Below, in pieces: positions 1-7,559 of a stretch of 64,000 bases of DNA. Both the position numbers and the translations under genes were made by a program. Origin of the DNA: Bradyrhizobium guangdongense (GTDB lineage Bacteria; Pseudomonadota; Alphaproteobacteria; Rhizobiales; Xanthobacteraceae); NCBI RefSeq assembly GCF_004114975.1, contig NZ_CP030051.1, forward strand, positions 3,906,001-3,970,000, written 5' to 3'. Numbering within the stretch: the first letter of the stretch is position 1; each line of letters opens with the position of its first letter. Below the pieces are notes generated by a model. It searched no databases, had not been told where the DNA came from, and saw only the letters and a program-made list of their open reading frames with translations.

Positions 1-18
1 GAGCCGGAGGTTTTGCCC

Positions 19-444
19 TCAACCCGCGTGTCGCTCGCCCGCGGCTGCTCCCGGGGCCTGAATGCGTGGCAGCGGCAATTTGAAATGGCGCTTCGCGTAA
101 GCGACGATTTCGTTGTCTGAGGGATGATCGGCTGCTTCCACCGCGGCAATCCGTTTGGCGACCTCGGGCGCATGAGCACGGATGTGGCTGGCGAGTTCCG
201 TCTTCGCGCCTGCCGGACCGATGATGAGGATCTCGCCGGCATCGGTGATCGCCTTGGTCACCTCGGCATAGAAGGTCTTGTCGGGTGCGGCATGACCGCT
301 GCCGATGGCATTGGCTTTGTGATGGAGATGCCGCGTCGCCAGCTGCGGGTGCAAGGTGACTTCATCGGAACCGCTCAGGCCGAGATGGAAGATCCGGGCC
401 TGCGAATGATCGATCCAGACGACGGCGTGAAAATGAGAGGGCAT
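19..444 (-). CDS. Translational machinery protein, archaeo-eukaryotic release-factor-like
   Basis: This encodes about 141 residues from the ATG at 444. An in-frame ATG at 480 would add 12 residues, but 444 has an AAGG about 9 bases upstream while 480 has no ribosome binding site. The protein opens with a VVWIDHSQARIF-type strand, then a His-rich loop, a central ILIIGPAGAK strand-loop and a basic C-terminus. This pattern matches short rhizobial proteins usually named translational machinery protein, related to domain 3 of eRF1/Pelota-like factors (family knowledge, not tested here). No signal peptide or membrane helix is visible. It lies downstream of opgC on the same strand with a gap of about 150 bases, so co-transcription is possible. 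Its substrate is unknown. Confidence 0.65.
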   Translation of the reverse strand: MPSHFHAVVWIDHSQARIFHLGLSGSDEVTLHPQLATRHLHHKANAIGSGHAAPDKTFYAEVTKAITDAGEILIIGPAGAKTELASHIRAHAPEVAKRIAAVEAADHPSDNEIVAYAKRHFKLPLPRIQAPGAAAGERHAG

Positions 445-595
445 GTGCTTGGGCCTTGTCCGAGAGGAGACCGCCGACATCGCGGCGGCGTGTGTCCGAC
501 AGACACTAGGCCCACCGGCATCGCCCCCGGTTGACGCAGGTCAAACCGATCCCGGACAAGCCTGGCTTCGACGCTCGCTCGGAACAGCGGGCGTT

Positions 596-1774
596 TCAGG
601 CCGCCTTGGCCGCGGGGCTCGCTGCAGGCTTCGCCGGCGGCGGCTTCAGCGGCTTGTCCTGCCGCTTCGACCAGGAGATGTAATAGGCGACCGTCGTCAT
701 GATCGCGATGCCCGCGATGGAGACGAAGAGCTGCGCAAACAGCGAGCCCGAGCTCATCGACAGCTCGAAATGGCCGACGAAGGACAGGAACACGCCGACG
801 CAGAACACGGCGAGCGATTGCTGGCCGCAAACGATCACCGGATCGAAGATCTTCCACTCGAGGCCCGGCCAGTCCTTCGGCACGAAGCGGATCACCAGGA
901 TCACGATCACGACGAAATGGATGAAACGGTAGGGCGCGAGGTTGGTCTTGTCGTTCGGATTGAACGTCGAGAACAGCCATTCCGGGAACATGCCGCCGAG
1001 GGTGGGGAAGCGGCCGGCCATGGTCATGACCAGTGCGAAGAGGAGATAGCCGAGGCAGAGCCACAGCGTCACGGGCGCATTGATCAGCGTCATCGAGCGG
1101 CGCGCACCGCCCATCGCGCACCAGGCGCCGAACACGAACAGCACCTGCCAGCAATAGGGGTTGAAGTACCATTGGCCGGCCGGATAGGCGGTCAGGTTCA
1201 GGCTGAAATGACGCGCTGTCAGCCAGAGAATGATGGAGAGCACCATCGTCAGATCGGGCTTGCGCAGCATGAACCACAGCACCGGCGGAAACAGGCCCAT
1301 CAGCACGATGTAGAGCGGCAGCACGTCGAGATTGAGCGGCTTGAAGCGCAGGAACAGGCCCTGGCGCAGCGTCTCCGTGGCGTTGTCGACGAGACCGGCG
1401 ACGTTGAACTCGTTGATCATCTCGGAATCGCCGAAGCGCAGCGCCAGATAGCTGATCGAGGCGATGTAGATCACGAACAGGATGATGTGGGCGACGTAGA
1501 GCTGCCAGACCCGCTTGGTGAGGCGGGTGGCGCCGACGATGAAGCCGCGCTCCAGCATCATGCGCGCATAGACGAACGATGCCGTATAGCCCGAGATGAA
1601 GACGAACAGGTCGGCGGCGTCGGAAAAGCCGTAGTTGCGTGTCGTGATCCAATTCACGATGTTGTCGGGGATGTGATCGAGAAAGATCGCCCAATTGGCG
1701 ATGCCGCGGAACAGGTCGAGCCTGAGGTCACGACCCTTTTCGGGCAGCGTGGCGTTGATGTTCAGAAAGGCCAT
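596..1774 (-). CDS. opgC: OpgC-family membrane acyltransferase
   Basis: This is a polytopic inner-membrane protein of about 392 residues with roughly ten hydrophobic segments. It starts with RLDLFRGIANWAIFLDHIP, the typical first helix of OpgC-like proteins, in which Arg and His flank the membrane segment. OpgC proteins transfer succinyl or similar groups onto periplasmic glucans (family knowledge). The tail is Lys/Ala/Pro-rich and probably cytoplasmic. I chose the ATG at 1774 because the conserved part begins there. The open frame continues upstream to 1924 through five-residue repeats (LAKIC) encoded by a 15-bp tandem repeat, which I read as leader DNA; if translation began at 1924 the protein would gain 50 residues. 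The ribosome binding site at 1774 is weak, so the start is uncertain. Confidence 0.85.
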   Translation of the reverse strand: MAFLNINATLPEKGRDLRLDLFRGIANWAIFLDHIPDNIVNWITTRNYGFSDAADLFVFISGYTASFVYARMMLERGFIVGATRLTKRVWQLYVAHIILFVIYIASISYLALRFGDSEMINEFNVAGLVDNATETLRQGLFLRFKPLNLDVLPLYIVLMGLFPPVLWFMLRKPDLTMVLSIILWLTARHFSLNLTAYPAGQWYFNPYCWQVLFVFGAWCAMGGARRSMTLINAPVTLWLCLGYLLFALVMTMAGRFPTLGGMFPEWLFSTFNPNDKTNLAPYRFIHFVVIVILVIRFVPKDWPGLEWKIFDPVIVCGQQSLAVFCVGVFLSFVGHFELSMSSGSLFAQLFVSIAGIAIMTTVAYYISWSKRQDKPLKPPPAKPAASPAAKAA

Positions 1775-1820
1775 GCGACGGAAGCTCTCGAAGGGGACGG
1801 ATGTGCTGGTGTCGGCGAGG

Positions 1821-1880
1821 CAAATGTTGGCAAGGCAGATTTTGGCAAGGCAAATTTTGGCAAGGCAAATTTTGGCAAGG
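1821..1880 (-). repeat. Four tandem 15-bp repeats in the opgC leader
   Basis: Four head-to-tail copies of a 15-base unit (plus-strand consensus CAAATTTTGGCAAGG) lie at 1821-1835, 1836-1850, 1851-1865 and 1866-1880, with a degenerate fifth half before them. The last two copies are identical and the first two differ by one base each. The tract is AT-rich for this genome. It lies 47 to 106 bases before the opgC ATG chosen here, or inside the N-terminus if translation starts at 1924. Because the unit is a multiple of three, copy-number change would not shift the frame. Confidence 0.9.
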
Positions 1881-2090
1881 CTTGGCCGCCGGGCGGGATT
1901 CCCGGGCGGACGGCGGGTACGCAATTGTCACAGTGCAGCATAATGACTATACCCGTCGGTGAGGGACCCCGGAGGGCCGGAATCACCGATCAGTTCCCCA
2001 AAGGTGTCTCTATACTATGCCGACGGTTTCCACCAATCGCTACCGTGACGCATTAAAATCGAACGAAAGACCAAGAGGCCGGACCCGCCA

Positions 2091-2396
2091 ATGACCGCAC
2101 GCATTTTCAAGCCCGCCAAGAACGCGATGCAATCCGGCCGGTTCAAGACCAAGGAATGGCAGCTCGATTACGAGCCGGAGCAGCCGCGTGCCGTCGAGCC
2201 GCTGATGGGCTGGACCTCGTCCGGCGACATGAAGCAGCAGATCACGCTGCGCTTCCACACCAAGGAGGAGGCGGTCGCCTATTGCGAGCGCAAGGGCATC
2301 GCCTACCAGGTGATCGAGCCCAAGGAATCGGCGCATCGGCAGATCGCCTACGCCGACAATTTCTCCTTCCGCCGCGGCGAGCCCTGGACGCACTGA
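2091..2396 (+). CDS. NDUFS4-like complex I accessory subunit
   Basis: This 101-residue protein matches the ETC complex I subunit conserved region family (18-kDa NDUFS4-type accessory subunit of NADH:ubiquinone oxidoreductase), which alphaproteobacteria share with mitochondria. It starts ARIFKPAKNAMQSG and has the family's W-x-L-x-Y-E/D strand (WQLDYEPEQP), a conserved LMGWTSSGDM segment, and an F-x-T-K-E-E-A-V-A-Y-C-E-R-K-G helix. It ends in YADNFSFRRGEPWTH, also typical. There is no signal peptide or membrane segment, as expected for a peripheral-arm subunit. The SD-like AGAGG lies rather far upstream. It is monocistronic and divergent from opgC. Length is normal for the bacterial family. 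Confidence 0.9.
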   Translation: MTARIFKPAKNAMQSGRFKTKEWQLDYEPEQPRAVEPLMGWTSSGDMKQQITLRFHTKEEAVAYCERKGIAYQVIEPKESAHRQIAYADNFSFRRGEPWTH

Positions 2397-2493
2397 GGGT
2401 CCCCCTTCGGCAGTCCCGCTGAACAGCCCCTTGGCACTCCTTGTCCCACGTGCTTCGCTGCCTCGCATGACACGACCATGACGAGGACAGGGG

Positions 2494-2988
2494 ATGGCCG
2501 GGCGTGACCAGCTCGACGGCGTCGATCTGAAGATAATCTCCGAACTGCAGCAGGACAGACGGGTTCGCAACAACGAGCTGGCGCTGCGCGTCGGCGTGTC
2601 CGCACCGAACTGCCTGCGGCGGCTCAAATCACTGTTCAGTCGCGGCGTGATCCGCGCGGTGCGCGCCGTCATCGACGAGCGGCTGCTCGGCTACGAGGTT
2701 GTGTCGTTCGTCTCGATCCAGCTCGGCAGCCAGGCGCAGCCGGTGCTGGAGGCGTTCGAGATGGCGATATCGGCGATCCCGCGGATCCAGCAGTGCTGGC
2801 GAATTTCGGGCGACACCGACTATCTGCTCAAATGCGTCGCGCCGAGCGTCGAGAGCATGCGCCGGCAGCTTTTGCATTTCGCGGCCATGCCGAACGTAAA
2901 GAACGTCCGCAGCTTTCCGGTGCTGGGCGTTGCGAAAGACGTGCCGCTGCCCGTGCCTGACGTCGTGGCTGCAGCATCTGCAGGTTAG
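2494..2988 (+). CDS. Lrp/AsnC family transcriptional regulator
   Basis: This 164-residue protein has a winged-helix domain at residues 5-60 (LDGVDLKIISELQQDRRVRNNELALRVGVS, then CLRRLKSL) followed by a RAM/ACT-like ligand-binding domain. The ligand-binding half carries the usual I-P-x-I-Q-x-C-W-x-I-S-G-D-x-D-Y-L-L pattern near residues 89-112. Lrp/AsnC proteins form octamers and sense amino acids. GAGGA precedes the ATG. No amino-acid gene lies next to it, so the effector cannot be named; the leucine catabolic operon 2 kb away and aapJQMP 31 kb away are possible targets only. Direct repeats and a dyad lie just downstream at 3012-3069. Confidence 0.92.
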   Translation: MAGRDQLDGVDLKIISELQQDRRVRNNELALRVGVSAPNCLRRLKSLFSRGVIRAVRAVIDERLLGYEVVSFVSIQLGSQAQPVLEAFEMAISAIPRIQQCWRISGDTDYLLKCVAPSVESMRRQLLHFAAMPNVKNVRSFPVLGVAKDVPLPVPDVVAAASAG

Positions 2989-3201
2989 GGATTTCGCGCT
3001 TCACGACAGGAATTATACAGCTTCGTGGCATTATATAGCTTACTAGATCACATAACAAAGACATGTGATTTGCGAAGTGCTGCAATGCGCTGGGCCGTGA
3101 TTGTCGGCTCATGGGCGCGGCCTACATCCGAGGTGTGAACCCTCAGCCTGCGTCGCATGCCGAGGATTGTTTTGTGGGACTCCTTAAGCAGGAAAGACAA
3201 C

Positions 3202-3498
3202 ATGACCTCGATTTCGAAGACGTTCGCAGCTTCCGCTGCGACGCTGGCTGCATCTGCGTTTCTGGTTTTGACGGCGCCGACCGCGAAGGCTGACGACTAC
3301 TGCATTACCAACGGCGCCCAGGCCGCTCACGGTTGCGGCTATCCGACCATGGAAGCCTGCCGGTCCGCAGCCGGCGGCATCGGCGGTACCTGCTCGCAGA
3401 GCGGCGGCGCGAAGACCGCCAGCGACGCGCTCGCCTTCCAGCCGAAGCAGACCAGGCACCCGAAGCTCCGTCCGGGCGCCCAGACCAACTCGAACTAA
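3202..3498 (+). CDS. DUF3551-type small secreted cysteine-containing protein
   Basis: This is 98 residues from the ATG at 3202, which has AGGAAAG 6 bases upstream; upstream in-frame starts lack one. A signal peptide covers residues 1-29 (ASAATLAASAFLVLTAPTAKA, with Ala-x-Ala cleavage before DDYC). The mature part is about 70 residues with four cysteines in the order C..C..C..C (DDYCITNG, HGCGYPT, EACRSAAGG, GTCSQ), the spacing seen in Bradyrhizobium DUF3551 proteins. Function is unknown; it is probably periplasmic with disulphides. It is followed by two hairpins and a convergent AraC gene. Confidence 0.8.
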   Translation: MTSISKTFAASAATLAASAFLVLTAPTAKADDYCITNGAQAAHGCGYPTMEACRSAAGGIGGTCSQSGGAKTASDALAFQPKQTRHPKLRPGAQTNSN

Positions 3499-3529
3499 CG
3501 CAGAGCGTTAGAAGCCGTTTCGAGCTTTG

Positions 3530-3556
3530 CGGCCTCCGAGGTGATCTCGGGGGCCG
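3530..3556. terminator. Hairpin between convergent genes
   Basis: The arms at 3530-3540 and 3546-3556 (CGGCCTCCGAG against CTCGGGGGCCG, one G-T wobble) enclose a five-base loop and are followed by TAAATTT. It lies between the convergent DUF3551 gene and the AraC gene, so it is probably a shared terminator. A second tight hairpin (CTAACGC, loop AGA, GCGTTAG) overlaps the DUF3551 stop codon at 3495-3511. Confidence 0.6.
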
Positions 3557-3591
3557 TAAATTTGTGACAAGCACGCGACATCGCTCGCGCC

Positions 3592-4629
3592 TCAGCGATA
3601 GCGGCCGCGAAACTCGCGCGGGCTGGCGCCGGTCCAGTTGCGGAAAGCGCGCGAGAAGCTCTTCTCGTTTCTGAAGCCGGCGATCTCCGCGATCCGCTTG
3701 ATCGGGGTGCGGCCGCGCATCAGTTCCAGCTTGGCGAGTTCGAGCTTTGCCTCCTCCTTGAGCTCGCGCAACGAGGTTGCCTCCTCGCGCAGACGGCGAT
3801 GCATGGTGCGGGTGGAGAGCGCGAGCTCGCTGGCGACATCCTCGGCGCCGAGACTGCGTCCGCGCGCCGCGCGCAGCACGCGCCGGACACGCTCGACCAG
3901 GAGGCGGTCGCGTCGATAGGGCCGATAGGGCAGCACGGTCAGGCGCAGCGCGCCCTTGAGCATGCTGTCGAGATCGGCCGCGCTGCGCGTCAGCGGCAGC
4001 GAGAGATAGTGCCGGTCGAAGCAGATGCTGGCGCGGCCCGCGTCGAAGCGGACGGTCTTGCAGAAGATCGTCGGGTACACCGAGACGTGGCCGGGCTCGG
4101 CATAAGGAAATTCCGCCGCTCGCAAAGCGATCGTGGAATCGATCGACCAGCAGGAGAAGCCGAGCACGTAGCGGAGCAGGGTGACGAGGCAGAACTCGCG
4201 CAGATCGCCGAGCTCGCGCTGCTCGCGGATCGAGATGGTCGCGGTCTCCTCGCCGGTGGCCAGCTCGAACAACACGTCTTCGGTCAGCAGGCGATGATGC
4301 CGGCACCAGCGCTTGAGCGCGACTTCGAGCGTCGGTGCGGTGATCGAGGCGCGGCACAGCATGCCATAGCTGCCCCAGGGCAGCCGGCGCGAGAACCAGC
4401 CGAGCGCCTCGTCGTCGAGCTCGCGCATGGCATGGCCGGCGAGCGCCTCGAACTGGGCGGCCGTCACCCGCCCATCCCGGGATCCCAGGAGATCGGGGAG
4501 GACCTGACCCTTGCTCAGCGCCTCGGCCGGATCCCTGCCATAACGGGCATAGGCGGCGACCACACCCCGGACAAAGGCGGCAGGGGTCATGGCGCGGCGG
4601 GGTGTGGCGGTTGCGGCCTGAAAGGTCAT
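3592..4629 (-). CDS. AraC-family transcriptional regulator
   Basis: This 345-residue protein starts at the ATG at 4629, with AAGGGA seven bases upstream; the open frame continues past it but overlaps the divergent promoter. Residues 1-220 look like the AraC N-terminal arabinose-binding-like domain of the ArgR/OruR/VqsM subgroup (segments GMLCRAS, HHRLL, VYPTIF). Residues 245-345 hold the double helix-turn-helix ([17 protein letters not shown] and [20 protein letters not shown]). It is divergent from the isovaleryl-CoA dehydrogenase operon, so it is the likely local regulator. In gammaproteobacteria the equivalent operon is usually controlled by the MerR-type LiuR, so an AraC controller differs from that model. 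The ligand is inferred to be a branched acid or its CoA ester. Confidence 0.88.
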   Translation of the reverse strand: MTFQAATATPRRAMTPAAFVRGVVAAYARYGRDPAEALSKGQVLPDLLGSRDGRVTAAQFEALAGHAMRELDDEALGWFSRRLPWGSYGMLCRASITAPTLEVALKRWCRHHRLLTEDVLFELATGEETATISIREQRELGDLREFCLVTLLRYVLGFSCWSIDSTIALRAAEFPYAEPGHVSVYPTIFCKTVRFDAGRASICFDRHYLSLPLTRSAADLDSMLKGALRLTVLPYRPYRRDRLLVERVRRVLRAARGRSLGAEDVASELALSTRTMHRRLREEATSLRELKEEAKLELAKLELMRGRTPIKRIAEIAGFRNEKSFSRAFRNWTGASPREFRGRYR

Positions 4630-4640
4630 CGAAATCCCTT

Positions 4641-4670
4641 GGAAAATCCTCGCCAAACTTGGCGGAAAAT
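4641..4670. promoter_or_regulatory. Candidate AraC operator between araC-type gene and ivd
   Basis: Two direct copies of GGAAAAT at 4641-4647 and 4664-4670 are 23 bases apart, about two helical turns. A perfect CGCCAA-AC-TTGGCG palindrome at 4651-4664 lies between them. Direct repeats about two turns apart are typical of AraC-family operators. The site is 12 bases from the regulator start and about 85 bases before ivd. It was found by eye and is untested. Confidence 0.4.
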
Positions 4671-4753
4671 GCAACCTTTTCGACCGCCCCGGTGCCCAGG
4701 CGGCAGTAGGGTCGGGGCCGACAAGACCTTGCAAGATCCCAGGAGGAATCGCC

Positions 4754-5926
4754 TTGAACATCCCGAGCATCGATTTCGATCTGGGCGAAGACATCAGCAT
4801 GCTGCGCGACACCGTGCGCGCCTTTGTCGAGGCGGAGGTGGCCCCGCGCGCGGCCGAGGTCGAGAAGGCCAATCTGTTCCCGGCCGACCTCTGGAAGCGC
4901 TTCGGCGACCTCGGGCTGCTCGGCATGACCGCACCGGAGCAATATGGCGGCTCCAACATGGGCTATCTCGCCCATATCGTCGCCATGGAGGAGATTTCCC
5001 GCGGCTCGGCCGCGATCGGACTGTCCTACGGAGCCCACTCCAACCTCTGCGTCAACCAGATCCGCCGCAACGGCAATGACGCACAGCGGCAGCGCTATCT
5101 GCCGAAGCTGATCTCCGGCGACTATGTCGGCGCGCTCGCGATGTCCGAGCCGGGCGCCGGCTCCGACGTCGTCTCGATGAAGCTGCGCGCCGACAAGCGC
5201 GGCGACCGTTATGTGCTCAACGGCTCGAAGATGTGGATCACCAATGGCGGCGACGCCGACGTGCTCGTGGTCTACGCCAAGACCGATCCTGAAGCCGGTC
5301 CGCGCGGCATGACCGCCTTCCTGATCGAGAAAGGCTTCAAGGGTTTTACGCACGGCCAGCATCTCGACAAGCTCGGCATGCGTGGCTCCAACACCTACCC
5401 GCTGTTCTTCGACGAATGCGAGGTGCCGGAAGAGAACGTGCTGGGCAAGGTGGGTGAGGGCGTCAAGGTGCTGATGTCCGGCCTCGACTATGAGCGCGCG
5501 GTGCTGTCCGGCGGCCCGCTCGGCATCATGGCGGCGTGCATGGATGCCGTGGTGCCCTACATGCACGAACGCAAGCAGTTCGGTCAGCCGATCGGCGATT
5601 TCCAGCTGATGCAGGGCAAGCTCGCCGACATGTACGCGACCTGGCAGGCCACACGCGCCTATGTCTACGCCGTCGGCAAGGCGTGCGACCGGGCCAATCA
5701 CGCACGCACGCTGCGCAAGGATGCCGCAGCCGCGATCCTTTATTCCGCGGAGAAGGCGACGTGGATGGCCGGCGAGGCGATCCAGGCGCTCGGCGGCGTC
5801 GGCTACACGTCCGAGTTTCCGGTCGGCCGGCTCTGGCGGGATGCCAAGCTCTATGAGATCGGCGCGGGGACGTCAGAGGTCCGCCGCATGCTGATCGGCC
5901 GCGAGCTGATGTCCGAGACGGCTTAA
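4754..5926 (+). CDS. ivd: Isovaleryl-CoA dehydrogenase
   Basis: This 390-residue FAD flavoprotein oxidises isovaleryl-CoA to 3-methylcrotonyl-CoA in leucine breakdown and passes electrons to ETF. Acyl-CoA dehydrogenase signatures are EPGAGSDV (132-139), MWITNGG (160-166) and GAGTSEVRR near the C-terminus. The catalytic base is probably Glu247 in LDYERAV, the position specific to isovaleryl-CoA dehydrogenases; most other family members use a Glu near residue 370. Translation starts at a TTG with a perfect AGGAGG at 4741-4746, seven bases upstream. It is the first gene of a four-gene operon and divergent from the AraC gene. Length is normal. Confidence 0.95.
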   Translation: MNIPSIDFDLGEDISMLRDTVRAFVEAEVAPRAAEVEKANLFPADLWKRFGDLGLLGMTAPEQYGGSNMGYLAHIVAMEEISRGSAAIGLSYGAHSNLCVNQIRRNGNDAQRQRYLPKLISGDYVGALAMSEPGAGSDVVSMKLRADKRGDRYVLNGSKMWITNGGDADVLVVYAKTDPEAGPRGMTAFLIEKGFKGFTHGQHLDKLGMRGSNTYPLFFDECEVPEENVLGKVGEGVKVLMSGLDYERAVLSGGPLGIMAACMDAVVPYMHERKQFGQPIGDFQLMQGKLADMYATWQATRAYVYAVGKACDRANHARTLRKDAAAAILYSAEKATWMAGEAIQALGGVGYTSEFPVGRLWRDAKLYEIGAGTSEVRRMLIGRELMSETA

Positions 5927-5950
5927 AACCTTCACCTCATTGGAATCAAC

Positions 5951-7555
5951 ATGCCGCTCCATTCCAGCATCGATCCCTCGTCGTCAGATTTTGCGCGCAA
6001 TGCGGACGCCATGCGCGCGCTCGTCGCGGACTTGCGCGAGAAGCTCGCCCAGGTCGCCGGCGGCGGCGGCGAGGCCTCACGCAACCGCCATACCGCGCGC
6101 GGCAAGATGCTGGCGCGCGAGCGCGTCGATCTGCTGCTCGACCCCGGCACCTCGTTCCTGGAGCTGTCGCCGCTGGCGGCTCATGGCCTCTATGGCGGTG
6201 ATGTGCATTCGGCGAGCATCGTCACCGGGGTGGGGCGGATTTCGGGCCGCGAATGCGTCGTGGTCGCCAACGACGCCACCATCAAGGGTGGCACCTATTA
6301 TCCGATGACCGTGAAGAAGCATCTGCGCGCGCAGGACATCGCGCGGCAGAACAATCTCCCTTGCGTCTACATGGTCGATTCCGGCGGCGCCTTCCTGCCG
6401 CTGCAGGACGAGATCTTTCCGGATGAGCGGCATTTCGGTCGCATCTTCTACAACCAGGCGCAGATGTCCTCGCAAGGCATTCCGCAGCTCGCGATCGTGA
6501 TGGGTTCGTGCACGGCCGGCGGCGCCTATGTGCCGGCGATGTCGGACGAGAGCATTATCGTGCGGAATCAAGGCACGATCTTTCTCGGCGGCCCGCCGCT
6601 GGTGAAGGCCGCGACCGGCGAGGTCGTCAGCGCCGAAGAGCTCGGCGGCGCCGACGTGCATTCGCGGCAGTCGGGCGTGACCGACCACTATGCCCAGAAC
6701 GATGCGCATGCGATCGGCATTGCCCGCCGCATCGTCGGTACGCTCAAACCTGCGGCGCGGCCGAACCTCAACATGCATCCACCGCGCGATCCGCTGTTTG
6801 CCGCGGAGGAGATTTACGGCGTGGTGCCGGTCGATGGCAGGAAGCCGTTCGACGTGCGCGACATCATCGCCCGCGTTGTCGACGGCTCGGAATTCGACGA
6901 ATTCAAGAAACTCTACGGCACGACGCTGGTGTGCGGCTTTGCCCATATCTGGGGCTATCCGGTCGGCATCGTCGCCAACAACGGCATTCTGTTCAGCGAG
7001 AGCTCGCTGAAGGGTGCGCATTTCATCGAGCTGTGCTGCCAGCGCGGCATTCCCCTGGTGTTCCTGCAGAACATCACCGGCTTCATGGTCGGCAAGAAAT
7101 ACGAGGCCGGCGGCATCGCGCGCGATGGCGCCAAGCTGGTGACCGCGGTTGCGACCGCCTCGGTGCCGAAATTCACCGTGGTGATCGGCGGCTCCTACGG
7201 CGCCGGCAATTACGGCATGTGTGGCCGTGCCTATTCGCCGCGCTTCCTCTGGATGTGGCCGAATGCGCGCATCTCGGTGATGGGCGGTGAGCAGGCCTCG
7301 ATGGTGCTGAGCCAGGTCCGCCGCGACAATATCGAGGCCAAGGGCGAGAGCTGGTCCAAAGAAGAGGAAGACAAATTCCGCGAGCCGATCCGCGCACAAT
7401 ATGAGAGCCAGGGACATCCATATTATGCGACCGCGCGCCTGTGGGACGACGGCGTGATCGATCCCGCCGACACGCGCCTCGTGCTCGGCCTCGGCCTCTC
7501 GGCGGCGTCGAATGCGCCGATCGAACCGACGAAATTCGGCCTGTTCAGGATGTGA
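5951..7555 (+). CDS. mccB: Methylcrotonyl-CoA carboxylase, carboxyltransferase (beta) subunit
   Basis: This 534-residue protein transfers the carboxyl group from biotin to 3-methylcrotonyl-CoA, giving 3-methylglutaconyl-CoA. It has the N- and C-terminal crotonase-like halves of acetyl-CoA carboxyltransferases. Visible signatures include [22 protein letters not shown] near residues 40-62, [16 protein letters not shown] in the middle, and [16 protein letters not shown] with [18 protein letters not shown] in the C-terminal half. The last set separates the MCC beta clade from propionyl-CoA carboxylases. It lies 24 bases after ivd and overlaps the reading zone of the next gene by only a few bases, so it is co-transcribed. 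It works as a hexamer with the alpha subunit encoded next. Confidence 0.95.
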   Translation: MPLHSSIDPSSSDFARNADAMRALVADLREKLAQVAGGGGEASRNRHTARGKMLARERVDLLLDPGTSFLELSPLAAHGLYGGDVHSASIVTGVGRISGRECVVVANDATIKGGTYYPMTVKKHLRAQDIARQNNLPCVYMVDSGGAFLPLQDEIFPDERHFGRIFYNQAQMSSQGIPQLAIVMGSCTAGGAYVPAMSDESIIVRNQGTIFLGGPPLVKAATGEVVSAEELGGADVHSRQSGVTDHYAQNDAHAIGIARRIVGTLKPAARPNLNMHPPRDPLFAAEEIYGVVPVDGRKPFDVRDIIARVVDGSEFDEFKKLYGTTLVCGFAHIWGYPVGIVANNGILFSESSLKGAHFIELCCQRGIPLVFLQNITGFMVGKKYEAGGIARDGAKLVTAVATASVPKFTVVIGGSYGAGNYGMCGRAYSPRFLWMWPNARISVMGGEQASMVLSQVRRDNIEAKGESWSKEEEDKFREPIRAQYESQGHPYYATARLWDDGVIDPADTRLVLGLGLSAASNAPIEPTKFGLFRM

Positions 7556-7559
7556 TGCG

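Noticed and set aside
3305..5701. A 798-codon minus-strand frame across the AraC gene and ivd
   Set aside because: It overlaps three well-supported genes in other frames and has no recognisable sequence.
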